From positions 310,001 through 374,000 of the forward strand of contig JAUIDN010000001.1 of the NCBI GenBank assembly GCA_030428615.1: 64,000 nt of DNA, in the 5' to 3' direction. The notes below the pieces were generated by a model. The model ran no database searches, was not told where the DNA came from, and saw only the letters and a program-made list of their open reading frames with translations. The stretch comes from Alphaproteobacteria bacterium. GTDB lineage: Bacteria; Pseudomonadota; Alphaproteobacteria; Sphingomonadales; Emcibacteraceae. The first letter of the stretch is position 1. Every line of letters starts with the position of its first letter. Positions 51,025 to 60,998 of the stretch are shown here, piece by piece. The translations under genes were made by a program, and so were the position numbers.

Positions 51025-53537
51025 AACCCGCGAAGCACCTGTGCAGGCCTCACCGACATAGCCTTGTAGATGCTGAACATACCAATGGACATGGTAATGA
51101 AAATAGCTGCGATGACGGTCAGAAGCGGTATATCAAGCGAGAATGTCCATTGCATTTCCATAATACCTACCACGATACCATAAGCGGCAACGGAGCCAAG
51201 AATAATGGCGACTATCCCTGTAGCCACGCCGAGGATGATAAATTCGAAAACGTAGGCTTTTAAAATATCTTTTCGGGTGGCCCCAACAACTTTCAAAACG
51301 GCACTGTCATAAATTCTGCCTTTATGTCCGGCTGCGATCGCACCACTAAGCACCAATACACCTGCGACAATTGTAATAGACGCCATGACGTCAATTGCGC
51401 CTCTTATTTGCTCAAGTAGCACCTGCACGTTTTCAAGAACCTCTTTAAGTCTGACGGTTGTAACATTCGGGTAAGTTCTTGTTATTGCCTGATAGTTCGC
51501 CGCTTCCTGATCATCTGTCGATTTTATGGTCCCAACATAGGTAAATGGCGCGCCACTTAATACATTTGGATCAAACATAAGAACGTAATTAATGCCAAAA
51601 CCACCCCAATCCACTTCGCGGATCGAACGAACCGTTACTTCGATGCTGCGACCAAGAACGTTGACGGTGATTTTATCCCCCGGCCCGAGGTCCATCCCTT
51701 CGGCCATGTCATTGCTGATCGACACTTCCGGTTCGCCCTGATATCCGTTTGGCCACCAGTCACCGGCAAGCAGTTTGTTATCTTCGGGCACTTCGTCCGC
51801 AAAGGTCATGCCGCGGTCACCACGAAGCATCCATCTTACTCCCTGATCCACTTCAACCTCAGTTGACGGGATTCCCTTGATATGTGTGATCCGCCCACGA
51901 AGGTTCGGAACGGTGCGGTATAAGCTCACCCCTTCCCTTGCTTCCGTGAATTCCTTAAATTCATCATGTTCGGCTTTCTGAATATCAAGGAAAAAGTAAC
52001 TCGGCGCGTCCGTATCGACCCGTCGTTCGATTTCAGATTCAAGTCCGTAATCAACCAATGCGATGGCGGTCAGAAGAATAAGCCCAAGCCCCAGAGATAA
52101 AATGATTGAAAGTGTCGAATTTCCGGGCCTTGTTATGTTCGACAACGCAATTCGCAGAGCGGGGCTGAAGCTTCGTGGCAGATGCTCAACACCAGCCCGT
52201 ACAAGATACCCGGTTCCAAGAAGGAGCACAAAAGAGCCAAGCATACCGCCGATAAAATAACCGGTAAGTTCCCGATAGTCGGCGGTGTAAAAAACCACGG
52301 CCAACATAAGCACGGCCATCCCGGCGATTGTGGCGAGATAAATTTTCGGTAGTTTTTCGCCAGTTGGTTCTGAAATGGTAAGCCGGAAAAGCTGCCTTGC
52401 TGAAACATTTTTTGCCTTGGCAAGCGGCCAGAGTGTAAAAATCAGGCTGATCAGAATGCTGTAAAAGGCTGCAACCGTCAGCGGGCCAATAAAAAATTCT
52501 TTTGACAGAGCAATAGGCATCTTACTTTCAAGATAGTCTGCGAATAAAAATGGCAGACTGCCGCCAGCGAGAAGCCCTAGAACGATTGAAATAACCGACA
52601 TGATCAGGATCTGATAAAGATATATTTTAAAAATCGTCTCCGACTGCGCCCCAAGAATTTTGAATGTTGCGATGGTATTGGTTTTCGAATTTAAATATCC
52701 ATGAACCGCGTTGCTGACACCAACACCGCCGACCAGAAGCGCCGTGAGGCCAACTAGTGTCATAAATTGCCCCATCCGGTCGATAAAGCGCTGGGTCTGA
52801 CCGCCGCCGCTGCTTTTGTCACGGACCCGCCATTCGCTATCGGGGAATGCGGCTTCAATTTCATCTTCGAACGCCTGACTGTCCGCACCGTCAGGCAACC
52901 GCAGGCGATAATTATATTCAACCAGACTGCCGAATGTGATTAGCCCAGTTTCTTCCATGCTGTCCTGTGACACGATAACCGTCGGCGCGAATTGAAACCC
53001 GGCATTTGCGCTGTCAGGCTCCCGTACGGTGATGCCTCGGATTTCATAGGCAACATTACCGATATTGACGGTATCCCCCTCTTTTAAGCCCAGGCGCGTT
53101 GCGATGGCATCTGCCGGGACGGCACCCCAACGGCCATTTTTTTTATCAAGTAGCTCACGTGGTGAAAGCCCGCTTGATGTTTCAAGCACCCCGAACATCG
53201 GGTAAAGGGTATCGACCGCCTTTATTTCAATCAGGCTGCTGTCTGTAAACCCCTCGGTGTGGGCCATGGCGCGAAGTTCACTGACCAGAGATATTTCTTC
53301 TGCCCGTTCAACAACATAGCCCATTTCTTCGTCCGAAAGGACACGCTGATTTGTTTCAATTTCAACATCCCCACCAAGAAACATTCGTGCGTCACGGGCG
53401 AGGCTTGCCGCAATATTCGCTGTCACGGAACCGACGGATGCAATGATCGCCGTACCGAGGAACAGACAGGCGATAAAAATCCTGAACTGCCTGAACGCAA
53501 ATCTGATCTCTCTTAAGGCAAATTTGAACGCAACCAT
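51021..53537 (-). CDS. ABC transporter permease, YbbP/FtsX type
   Basis: Membrane protein of 838 aa with two FtsX-type units: an N-terminal helix, a large periplasmic domain (about 45-245), a cluster of helices around 260-500, a second periplasmic domain and three C-terminal helices. It belongs to the lipoprotein-release/MacB-like exporter group resembling E. coli YbbP. It follows its ATPase gene with a 1-bp overlap, and the pair is divergent from a tesA-like gene, the same layout as E. coli tesA/ybbAP. Its cargo is unknown. Confidence 0.88.
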   Translation of the reverse strand: MVAFKFALREIRFAFRQFRIFIACLFLGTAIIASVGSVTANIAASLARDARMFLGGDVEIETNQRVLSDEEMGYVVERAEEISLVSELRAMAHTEGFTDSSLIEIKAVDTLYPMFGVLETSSGLSPRELLDKKNGRWGAVPADAIATRLGLKEGDTVNIGNVAYEIRGITVREPDSANAGFQFAPTVIVSQDSMEETGLITFGSLVEYNYRLRLPDGADSQAFEDEIEAAFPDSEWRVRDKSSGGGQTQRFIDRMGQFMTLVGLTALLVGGVGVSNAVHGYLNSKTNTIATFKILGAQSETIFKIYLYQILIMSVISIVLGLLAGGSLPFLFADYLESKMPIALSKEFFIGPLTVAAFYSILISLIFTLWPLAKAKNVSARQLFRLTISEPTGEKLPKIYLATIAGMAVLMLAVVFYTADYRELTGYFIGGMLGSFVLLLGTGYLVRAGVEHLPRSFSPALRIALSNITRPGNSTLSIILSLGLGLILLTAIALVDYGLESEIERRVDTDAPSYFFLDIQKAEHDEFKEFTEAREGVSLYRTVPNLRGRITHIKGIPSTEVEVDQGVRWMLRGDRGMTFADEVPEDNKLLAGDWWPNGYQGEPEVSISNDMAEGMDLGPGDKITVNVLGRSIEVTVRSIREVDWGGFGINYVLMFDPNVLSGAPFTYVGTIKSTDDQEAANYQAITRTYPNVTTVRLKEVLENVQVLLEQIRGAIDVMASITIVAGVLVLSGAIAAGHKGRIYDSAVLKVVGATRKDILKAYVFEFIILGVATGIVAIILGSVAAYGIVVGIMEMQWTFSLDIPLLTVIAAIFITMSIGMFSIYKAMSVRPAQVLRGF

Positions 53538-54253
53538 TATTCGGCCACCTTTTTGGCTTCGTTGTCATGGACATTTTTATTGTCCGTGATCAGACCATCT
53601 TCGATATGGATAATTTCATCACATTTTTCGGCCAGCTCCTGATCATGGGTGATCAGAATAAGCGTCGCATCATTCTTTTTTTTCAGTTTGAAAATAAGCT
53701 CAATGATGTTGTGCCCGGTTTTACCGTCCAGATTACCGGTTGGTTCATCGGCAAAAAGAATTTTTGGCTCGGGTGCCATTGCACGGGCGATCGCGACACG
53801 CTGCTGTTCACCGCCGGATAACTGTGTTGGAAAGTGATCCATACGATGGTCAAGTCCGACATCGACCAACATTTTTTTCGCGATTTCTTCCGCGCCGGGC
53901 ACGCCCGCAAGTTCCAGTGGCACGGCCACATTTTCAAGCGCCGTCATTGTCGGAATAAGGTGAAATGCCTGTAATATAATACCGATATTGTCGCGGCGGA
54001 ACATTGCAAGCTCGTCTTCGTTCATTTTATCGAGAACCTTGCCCGCCACCATAACACTGCCTTCGGTTTGCCGCTCAAGGCCGTTCATAACCGACATCAT
54101 ACTTGATTTTCCCGAACCTGACGCCCCTAGTATCGCCACCGCCTTACCTTTAACAACTTTTAAATCTATACCATTTAAAATGTTGACTTCAAAATCGTTG
54201 CTTTTCAGCCGGAGATGAATATTCTTTAACTCGAGAATTATGTTATTGGTCAT
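53537..54253 (-). CDS. ABC transporter ATP-binding protein, YbbA/LolD type
   Basis: ATPase of 238 aa with Walker [10 protein letters not shown]-loop [25 protein letters not shown], signature [15 protein letters not shown], Walker [13 protein letters not shown] and the H-loop ITHD. The LELAGV spacing and DEPTGNLD motif place it with LolD/MacB/YbbA exporters. It energises the adjacent YbbP-like permease. Confidence 0.92.
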   Translation of the reverse strand: MTNNIILELKNIHLRLKSNDFEVNILNGIDLKVVKGKAVAILGASGSGKSSMMSVMNGLERQTEGSVMVAGKVLDKMNEDELAMFRRDNIGIILQAFHLIPTMTALENVAVPLELAGVPGAEEIAKKMLVDVGLDHRMDHFPTQLSGGEQQRVAIARAMAPEPKILFADEPTGNLDGKTGHNIIELIFKLKKKNDATLILITHDQELAEKCDEIIHIEDGLITDNKNVHDNEAKKVAE

Positions 54254-54296
54254 TTTGAAACTCGTTTTACCGCGTAAATTGGATGGGAATTGATAA

Positions 54297-55652
54297 GTGT
54301 TTTACAGTAGAAATCTAAATCGTCAAAGTTCTTTGGGCAAATCAATTGCGCTCAAATGCGTTTTTTTTACGATATTGTGCCTTTCCTGGATCACTGCAAA
54401 TGCTCAGGAGCCAAAAACGGTCCTCGCTTTCGGTGACAGTCTGTTTACGGCACAGGGGCTTGATGATGGTGAGAGCTTCCCGGAGCAGCTTGAAAAAAAG
54501 TTAAATGAAATCGGGCCTCCAAGCCGCGTCATTCCGGCCGGATTTGACGGCTATACGACCGAAGATGCGGTTGAAATTATTGAAGAATTACTGGATGATA
54601 ATCCGGATATTGACCTTGTTATCTTTATTTTCGGCGGCAACGATTATTTCCAGAACGTTCCCACCGATGTCACACGCCAAAATATGGATAAAATGCTGGA
54701 AATCATTACCGATCGCAATATACCAACGCTTATGGCAGGGCTTATTATTCCCTATAACGGGTATCTTGGATTTTCAGACCGTCTTAATGATGTTTATAGT
54801 GATCTTGCTGAAAAATATGATGTGAACCTTGATCCGTTTTTTCTCGAAGGGGTAGCTGGCGTAGGCGCACTTAATCAGCCTGATGGCCTTCACCCAAACG
54901 AATTTGGCAACATGATAATCGCTGGCCGCGTTTCAACGATTGTCGCGGAAATGCTGCAGAGTGCAGATCAATATGAACGTGTACAGTCGTTATTGGCGAA
55001 TATGGATAATACCCTTAGTAGAGTAAGTGCCTCAAATAATGAACCAGAGCCGCCGATTACCACACCGCGCGCAGCAGCCGAGCCGGACGCGGAAAAAAAT
55101 ATCCTTATTTTTGGCGATAGCCTTGTCGCGGGGCTTGGCCTTGATCCCTCCGACGCTTTTCCTGCACAGCTTGACGCCAAGCTCAAGGAAATGAACCCCA
55201 ATATTAACGTGCTTAACGCCGGCGTTTCGGGCGACACCTCATCCGGCGGCATGGCACGTCTTGAATGGGTGCTGGGTAGCTATCCGGACCTCGATCTTGT
55301 TGTGATCCTGTTTGGCGGAAATGATGCGCTCCGCGGCATCCATCCGGACCTCACCCGCCGAAATATAAATAAGATGGTCGAGTTGTTGAAAAGCAGGAAT
55401 ATCCCGACGTTGGTTGCGGGAATGGTAGCACCACCAAATTTAGGTGCCGTTTATGGCGATAACTTCAATAGTATTTTTCCTGAAGCCGCCAAAAAGCATG
55501 GTGCTTATCTTTACCCGTTTTTCCTTGATGGTGTTGCAGGCGTTCTTGAGCTGAACCAGCAGGATCGGATTCATCCAAATAAAGACGGTGTTGCTTATAT
55601 TGTTGATCGCATCTCACCACAAATTTATGACATTGTGAACTCCGCAGAGTAA
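54297..55652 (+). CDS. Exported tandem SGNH-hydrolase (TesA-like esterase, duplicated)
   Basis: Protein of 451 aa with a signal peptide (CVFFTILCLSWITANAQ) and two SGNH hydrolase domains joined by a Pro/Ala linker (about 248-265). The second copy is classical: GDSL 272-275, SGDT 311-314, GGND 340-343, Asp423/His426. The first has GDSL 46-49, GGND 113-116 and Asp196/His199, but its block II reads FDGYT instead of SGDT. TesA is a periplasmic lysophospholipase/thioesterase. The GTG start at 54297 has GGATGGGA upstream. The gene diverges from the YbbAP-like exporter. Confidence 0.9.
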   Translation: MFYSRNLNRQSSLGKSIALKCVFFTILCLSWITANAQEPKTVLAFGDSLFTAQGLDDGESFPEQLEKKLNEIGPPSRVIPAGFDGYTTEDAVEIIEELLDDNPDIDLVIFIFGGNDYFQNVPTDVTRQNMDKMLEIITDRNIPTLMAGLIIPYNGYLGFSDRLNDVYSDLAEKYDVNLDPFFLEGVAGVGALNQPDGLHPNEFGNMIIAGRVSTIVAEMLQSADQYERVQSLLANMDNTLSRVSASNNEPEPPITTPRAAAEPDAEKNILIFGDSLVAGLGLDPSDAFPAQLDAKLKEMNPNINVLNAGVSGDTSSGGMARLEWVLGSYPDLDLVVILFGGNDALRGIHPDLTRRNINKMVELLKSRNIPTLVAGMVAPPNLGAVYGDNFNSIFPEAAKKHGAYLYPFFLDGVAGVLELNQQDRIHPNKDGVAYIVDRISPQIYDIVNSAE

Positions 55653-55768
55653 ACCTGCCATCGCTGAACAAAACACAAAAATGTGAGCTCAATTTGTTTT
55701 CAATATCATCCGGTGCATGTTATGCAACGGTCAGCTGGATAATGGGTATCATGTGGTGAAAATGAATA

Positions 55769-56788
55769 ATGGCAAAATTTATTAATGAATGGGACACTAA
55801 TCAATTTGAGGCCCATATTCACAAATTCGTGGGTCGCGCTGTCAAAGTAGAGAACATTGAGATTGCCGGCTACGGCAACATGAATTTTACGTACCGACTG
55901 ACGCTCGGTGACCAAAGCACATTAATCGTAAAACAGTCCCCGCCATATTGTGCACGTTTTGCAGATATCCCGGCGCCTGAAGACCGTATTTTATCCGAAT
56001 TCAAATATTATGAACTGGCCGCGTCCGATAGGTTTCTCGCACGTCATTCACCAGAGCTTCTTGGGCTGGACGCGGAAAATAAAATTGCCTACATATCCGA
56101 CTTAGGTGTCGCAACCGATTTTTCCTATCTTTATGAACAGAAAATCAAGCTGCCCCCTGAGACATGCAAAAAGCTTGTACAGTATCTGGCAAGCCTGCAT
56201 AAGCTGGAGATCACACCCGATGTGTCATTTGAAAACCTTGCCATGCGCAAACTTAATCACGAATATATTTTTCATTTACCTTACCTGACTGACAATGAGG
56301 CAATCAATCTTGACGACATAACACCGGGATTAAGTGACGTTGCATCAGCCATTATGGAAGATACAGCGTTAAGAGCCGCTGCCAAGCAGCTCGGCAAGCT
56401 GTATTTTAAAAACACACGGACATTACTGCATGGTGATTATTACCCCATGAGCTGGATTGAAACACCCAGTGGATTATTTGTAATTGATCCGGAATTTGGT
56501 TTTTTGGGACTTCCCGAAATTGATCTGGGGGTTTTTCTCGCGCATATGGTAATGTCGGATAATTTTGAGCTGGCCTATAAGACGATTAATAAAATATACG
56601 GCCCTTATGACAGTGAACTTGCCGCCAGGTTTTGTGCCGCGGAAGTGATCAGAAGAGTTACCTATGTGTCGCAATTGCCACTGATAAATTCGTTATCCTT
56701 TAAAGAAAAGCTTTTGACAGTTTCAGCAGATGTCATGAAAACCGGAGATATGGAAATCTATGAGAATAATTTTTATAACGTTATTTAG
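55769..56788 (+). CDS. APH-fold small-molecule kinase, methylthioribose-kinase-like
   Basis: Kinase of 339 aa of the aminoglycoside-phosphotransferase superfamily. GNMNFTYRL, the ATP-binding Lys55 (LIVKQSPPY), the catalytic HGD at 221-223 and the metal motif DPEF at 240-243 followed by GFLGLPEIDLG closely follow the methylthioribose kinase pattern (HGDLxTGS, DPEFAFYG). Thiamine kinase and other APH-fold kinases remain possible. It is the first gene of an operon and overlaps the substrate-binding protein gene by 29 bp, suggesting that it phosphorylates what the transporter imports. Confidence 0.78.
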   Translation: MAKFINEWDTNQFEAHIHKFVGRAVKVENIEIAGYGNMNFTYRLTLGDQSTLIVKQSPPYCARFADIPAPEDRILSEFKYYELAASDRFLARHSPELLGLDAENKIAYISDLGVATDFSYLYEQKIKLPPETCKKLVQYLASLHKLEITPDVSFENLAMRKLNHEYIFHLPYLTDNEAINLDDITPGLSDVASAIMEDTALRAAAKQLGKLYFKNTRTLLHGDYYPMSWIETPSGLFVIDPEFGFLGLPEIDLGVFLAHMVMSDNFELAYKTINKIYGPYDSELAARFCAAEVIRRVTYVSQLPLINSLSFKEKLLTVSADVMKTGDMEIYENNFYNVI

Positions 56789-57926
56789 CCTACTGATTAC
56801 CACCGCTTCGATGGCGCAGGAAAAAACGGTTCGGTTTGCCCTATGGGGCGGCAACGAAAACATTAATAACTGGATCGATACATACGTCAGCGACGAACTG
56901 CAAAACCGTTTCGACATTTTGCTCGAGCGCGTTCCCCTTTCAGATACGCAGGACGCGGTACAGAAGCTTATTCGCGACAAAAAGCTTGGCCGGGAAAACG
57001 GATCAATCGACATGCTTTGGCTTAATGGTGAAAATTTTAAAGCCATGAAAGATAACGGCCTGACATGGAAATCATTTTTAGGTGAACTTGAAAATTCCCA
57101 ATATCTTGATGTGGAGGACCAAACCATTGCCAATGATTTTGGCGTTAAACATGAAGGACATGAAGTGCCGTGGGGCAGTGCACAAATGGTTTTCATATAT
57201 GATAGCGCCAAAGTGCCAGCGCCGCCAAAAACGTTTGCAGCGTTCACCGAGTGGATAAAGGAAAATCCCGGAAAATTCACCTATTCATCACCACCGGATT
57301 TTACCGGCAGCGCATTTATCAGGCAAAGTTTCATGAATTTGATCGGAAAAAGCGCTTACGACAATTTGATCAACACCGTTTCAGAAAGCACCCTGAATGC
57401 ACAACTGCCTAAACTGTGGTCATGGTTAAAGGAAATTGAGCCTTATTTATTCAGACAGGGTGAATTTTACCCGGAATCGGTCAGTAAACTTCATCAACAT
57501 TTTTCCGATGGTACGTTATGGATTACGATGGATTATTACCCGTCCACCGCACAGCGGATGATTGACAAAGGAATCTTTCCAGAGACAACAAAGACATTTG
57601 TTCTGGATGATGGGGCGCTTGCAAATACCCATTTTGTTACAATCCCATTCAACGCAAAAAACAAGGAAAGTGCAAAAATAGCTGCCAATTTCCTGCTTGG
57701 AATTGAGGCGCAGGCATCAAAATTAACACCTGCTAACTGGGGTGATTTTAGCGTTCTTGACTTATCAAGGATGAGTGCACAAAATGCAGATATCATCAAG
57801 TCCGTTGATTTAGGCGCGGCAACATTAGAACTGGATGTTTTAAACCGGGTGAAAGTACAGGAACTGCCCGCACAATATATTCCAATGATTGAGGAAGAAT
57901 GGAAAAAGAATATTATTCAAAGATAG
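56760..57926 (+). CDS. ABC transporter substrate-binding protein, YnjB-like
   Basis: Periplasmic binding protein of 388 aa with a signal peptide (MRIIFITLFSLLITTASMAQ). FALWGGNENINNWIDTYVSDEL and the VPWGSAQMVFIYDS segment are typical of the YnjB branch of thiamine/spermidine/iron-type binding proteins. It overlaps the kinase gene and the next permease gene (28 bp). The ligand is unknown; E. coli YnjBCD has only been predicted to carry thiamine-like compounds. Confidence 0.85.
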   Translation: MRIIFITLFSLLITTASMAQEKTVRFALWGGNENINNWIDTYVSDELQNRFDILLERVPLSDTQDAVQKLIRDKKLGRENGSIDMLWLNGENFKAMKDNGLTWKSFLGELENSQYLDVEDQTIANDFGVKHEGHEVPWGSAQMVFIYDSAKVPAPPKTFAAFTEWIKENPGKFTYSSPPDFTGSAFIRQSFMNLIGKSAYDNLINTVSESTLNAQLPKLWSWLKEIEPYLFRQGEFYPESVSKLHQHFSDGTLWITMDYYPSTAQRMIDKGIFPETTKTFVLDDGALANTHFVTIPFNAKNKESAKIAANFLLGIEAQASKLTPANWGDFSVLDLSRMSAQNADIIKSVDLGAATLELDVLNRVKVQELPAQYIPMIEEEWKKNIIQR

Positions 57927-58708
57927 CTCTGGCCTTCCTTTTATTTTTGACAATCATTAGCCCATTTGGCATTTTTCTATACGCATTTGTAAAAGTGACC
58001 GGCGAAAGCATCATGAATGCATCTTTTGCGTCACTCGGGTATCTATCATCGATAGACCTTCTTTTTTCAATCAGTGTCGGGTTATTTTCAACACTGGTAT
58101 CCGTGCTGATTGGTGCACTTATCTGTTTTTACCTGATCATTTCCGGAAAAACCAAACTCAAATATGGCATCCTGAACATTGTGCTGGTCCTACCACATAT
58201 CGGGTTTGCCTATATCATTTACCTGTTTTTTTCACAGACCGGGTTTTTATTCCGATTTCTGGACCTGTTCGGCATCGCTGCGGATATAAACCTGGTCAAT
58301 GATGGTTGGGGTGTCGGAATTTTTTTGAATTATGTCCTCAAAGAAATACCATTCGTTATTCTGTACCTGCTGGCAACGCACAAACCACAAAACAAGGATC
58401 ATATTTTCGCAGCAACTGATTTAGGGGCAGGTTATTTTGAAACATTCCGCAAGATATATTTACCGTTAAATTCTGTACAGGTCGTTTCCATTTCCATTGT
58501 TATCTTTGCCTTCATTATCGGGAATTACGAAGTGCCAAATTTGCTTGGGGCAAATACACCGCAGTTTTTTTCCGTGTCCGCGCTGAATAATTTTCAAAGC
58601 ATTGATCCGGACCAGAATATAGCCGCTTATCTTAAAGTGACGATTATATTTTTCACGGCATTCCTTATGTCTATATTTCTGCGGCTTTTGGTGCGGAGGA
58701 TGAGATGA
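57899..58708 (+). CDS. ABC transporter permease (YnjC N-half-like)
   Basis: Inner-membrane permease of 269 aa with six predicted helices. The cytoplasmic coupling (EAA-type) loop is seen as AATDLGAGYFETFRKIYLPL. It corresponds to the first half of E. coli YnjC. The start lies within the end of the binding-protein gene, and the stop overlaps the next permease as ATGA. Confidence 0.88.
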   Translation: MEKEYYSKIALAFLLFLTIISPFGIFLYAFVKVTGESIMNASFASLGYLSSIDLLFSISVGLFSTLVSVLIGALICFYLIISGKTKLKYGILNIVLVLPHIGFAYIIYLFFSQTGFLFRFLDLFGIAADINLVNDGWGVGIFLNYVLKEIPFVILYLLATHKPQNKDHIFAATDLGAGYFETFRKIYLPLNSVQVVSISIVIFAFIIGNYEVPNLLGANTPQFFSVSALNNFQSIDPDQNIAAYLKVTIIFFTAFLMSIFLRLLVRRMR

Positions 58709-59496
58709 AAAACAAGTCGTTCGTCTTTCGTCTGTTGAATATTTTTTATGTTATTCTTTTCGTACAATTGGGGTTCTGGCTTCTGGCGCCGCGAATCCCC
58801 TACCCACAGATAATCCCCGATCGATTTGATTTTGAAGGCCTGTTGGCGCTTCAGAATTTTGACTTGTTTTTTAGCGCCTTATTCAGTTCGCTTCTTGTCG
58901 CGATGCTAGTGATTATCATAACAATGATGTTTGCAATGCCGCTTGCATTGCTGCTTACACGGCATCAAAGCACGACAACAAGGATCCTTTCAAGCCTGTT
59001 ATATCTGCCGTTGCTTGCGCCCGTATTGCTGCCAGCTTTCGGATTATATGAAATGTTCATTAGGGCGAATATTATTGGCACACATTTATCCATCGCCATC
59101 GCGCAGTCAACAATACTGTTTCCCTATATGTTAAAACCGATTGAAAATTTCCTTAAATTTCGCGGTTATCATCTGGAACTTGTCGCTGCGGATCTGGGTG
59201 AGAGCGGATTAAACAGTTTCATGAAAATAACACTTCCCGCGTTGATTTCACCGGTTATATTTGGAAGTTTTCTGGTCTTTATCGGCAGTTTCAATGATTA
59301 TCTGATTGCATTTTTAATTGGTGATCTGCAGGTATCGACACTTTCCGTTGTTCTTTATCCGCTGATCCAGTCGGACAACAGAATTACAAGCATCATTACA
59401 ATTTTATTTTATGTCGCGCCGCTAATCTTACTGGTGGTTTATTCATCACGGCTTAAAATCATCAAAAAAGCGGGAAATTCATATGCTCGAACTTAA
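58705..59496 (+). CDS. ABC transporter permease (YnjC C-half-like)
   Basis: Second permease, 263 aa, six helices, with the coupling loop VAADLGESGLNSFMKITLPALISP. It corresponds to the second half of YnjC, so the fused E. coli permease is split into two genes here. It overlaps both neighbours (4 and 14 bp). Confidence 0.88.
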   Translation: MKNKSFVFRLLNIFYVILFVQLGFWLLAPRIPYPQIIPDRFDFEGLLALQNFDLFFSALFSSLLVAMLVIIITMMFAMPLALLLTRHQSTTTRILSSLLYLPLLAPVLLPAFGLYEMFIRANIIGTHLSIAIAQSTILFPYMLKPIENFLKFRGYHLELVAADLGESGLNSFMKITLPALISPVIFGSFLVFIGSFNDYLIAFLIGDLQVSTLSVVLYPLIQSDNRITSIITILFYVAPLILLVVYSSRLKIIKKAGNSYART

Positions 59497-60430
59497 ATCC
59501 GTTTCTTTCGCTTATAAAAAAGAAATAATATTTGATGATCTGAGCCACTCATTTAACAAGGGTGAAATAACATCTGTTGTCGGGGCGTCGGGTGTCGGCA
59601 AATCAACATTATTTGCGCTCCTTTCCGGTCAAAGACATCCGGGGAGCGGACATATCTACCTGGACGGCATGGACCTCACCAATCTTCCGCCAAACAGACG
59701 GCCAGTGATCACAATGTTTCAAACGGAAAGCCTGTTTCCACATATGACCATATATGAAAATATCAGGTTCCCACTTGTTTCCAAATTTAACCGTGAGCGA
59801 TTTAAAGCCGTTGATCATGAGCGCTATATCAATGAAAAACTGCAAGAGGTTAATTTGCAGGGCTTTGGTGACCGCCTTCCCGAAACACTAAGCGGCGGGC
59901 AGAACCAGCGGGCGACACTTGCCAGGTCGCTGGCGGCAAAGCCGGAAATACTGCTTCTTGATGAACCGTTCAGTGCGCTTAACGAAGAACTGAAATATAA
60001 TTTAAATCGGGAACTCGCGGAAATTATAAAAGCAAACGATATCATCGCCCTGAAGATTACACATGACCTTTACGAAGCGACCAATTTTTCGGATAAAATT
60101 CTTTACATTGATGACGGTAAGAGCTTTTTATTTAAGACTTCAAATCTTGAGACACTATCGGCACCGGCAATGGTCATTGAATATTTTATGCTTGGTATTT
60201 TAGCGGCGGACAAAAAGGCCTATGTCCCGATCGGGGCCCTGAATGAAGATGACGGTGAACTTTCGTTTGACTGTCAAATTCTATCGGCGCTTAAACAAGG
60301 GGGGATTTACGAATATACGCTTTTACATAACGAACAGAGGTTTAAATATTTCAGCCACAGAGCACATGAAAACAAAATTACCCTGCATTCAAATCACCAA
60401 AATAAGATAAGTACGTTACGCCAAAAATAA
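59483..60430 (+). CDS. ABC transporter ATP-binding protein (YnjD-like)
   Basis: ATPase of 315 aa: Walker A GASGVGKS, Q-loop MFQTESLFPHMT, signature LSGGQNQRATLARSLA, Walker B ILLLDEPFSALNE and H-loop ITHD. A C-terminal extension of about 100 aa (after residue 215) resembles the regulatory/OB-like tail of importer ATPases. Its stop codon coincides with the first base of the inverted repeat at 60430. Confidence 0.9.
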   Translation: MLELKSVSFAYKKEIIFDDLSHSFNKGEITSVVGASGVGKSTLFALLSGQRHPGSGHIYLDGMDLTNLPPNRRPVITMFQTESLFPHMTIYENIRFPLVSKFNRERFKAVDHERYINEKLQEVNLQGFGDRLPETLSGGQNQRATLARSLAAKPEILLLDEPFSALNEELKYNLNRELAEIIKANDIIALKITHDLYEATNFSDKILYIDDGKSFLFKTSNLETLSAPAMVIEYFMLGILAADKKAYVPIGALNEDDGELSFDCQILSALKQGGIYEYTLLHNEQRFKYFSHRAHENKITLHSNHQNKISTLRQK

Positions 60431-60457
60431 TGGCCGCTCTGAATTCAAAGCGGCCAT
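60424..60457 (-). terminator. Palindromic terminator (also copy A of a 28-bp repeat)
   Basis: ATGGCCGCT (60430-60438) and AGCGGCCAT (60449-60457) form a 28-bp near-perfect palindrome. On the minus strand it is followed by TATTTTTGG, so it can end transcription of the cytochrome gene at 60496. It may act on both strands between the convergent genes. Confidence 0.6.
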
Positions 60458-60495
60458 CCATAAAATCCGGCTAATATAGTCTTGTAATTTGCGCT

Positions 60496-60942
60496 CTAAT
60501 AATTTGCTCTGTGGCAACTGACACAGGCACCGGAAACGCGACCAGCCATGTAATAACGGTTTCTTGAAGCATCCCATTGGGCCCTGCTGACATCAGCAAG
60601 GAACCGGTCCATATCGTCAACAAGAAACGGATGCCTTGTGCTAAGGTCACCATCCTGAAGGGACTTACCAATGCGTTCTATACTGCGAAGGCTTTCGACA
60701 ACAGCATTTTGGGAGGGCGGGTTTTGCTCATAATCAACGGCAAGTGAATTATCAAGTCTTTGTAATTCAAAGGCAAGCTGATGCATGCGCGAGCGTAGTT
60801 CTTCCCCGTCTACATAATCAAAGGGCGGTGCATCCGCCATCTGCGGAAAGGAATCCCCGTTACCGTTACAAGCCACTAATGTCAGTGTGGCACCCAATAG
60901 GGTAAGAAATTGGAAGAATGTTTTATAGATACTGCTGCTCAT
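60496..60942 (-). CDS. Lipoprotein c-type cytochrome, C-terminal heme
   Basis: Protein of 148 aa. The N-terminal signal ends in a lipobox (LVAC, Cys25). A helical middle part is followed by a heme c motif at the very C-terminus, Cys140-x-x-Cys143-His144 (GACVSCHRANY). The C-terminal CxxCH after a helix bundle recalls cytochrome c'/c-556, here membrane-anchored. It would sit in the periplasm and may bind small gases or carry electrons. A perfect FNR box (60999-61012) lies 57 bp upstream of the ATG, so microaerobic/anaerobic control is likely. Confidence 0.82.
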   Translation of the reverse strand: MSSSIYKTFFQFLTLLGATLTLVACNGNGDSFPQMADAPPFDYVDGEELRSRMHQLAFELQRLDNSLAVDYEQNPPSQNAVVESLRSIERIGKSLQDGDLSTRHPFLVDDMDRFLADVSRAQWDASRNRYYMAGRVSGACVSCHRANY

Positions 60943-60998
60943 TATTATTTAACTCCTGATTTTCAGCGCGATAGTGCTTCACTCTCTATCATTGGTAA

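Noticed and set aside
55653-55768. TPP or SAM riboswitch ahead of the kinase-ynjBCD operon
   Set aside because: The 116-bp leader lacks the CUGAGA-type TPP core and any obvious SAM-riboswitch pairing.
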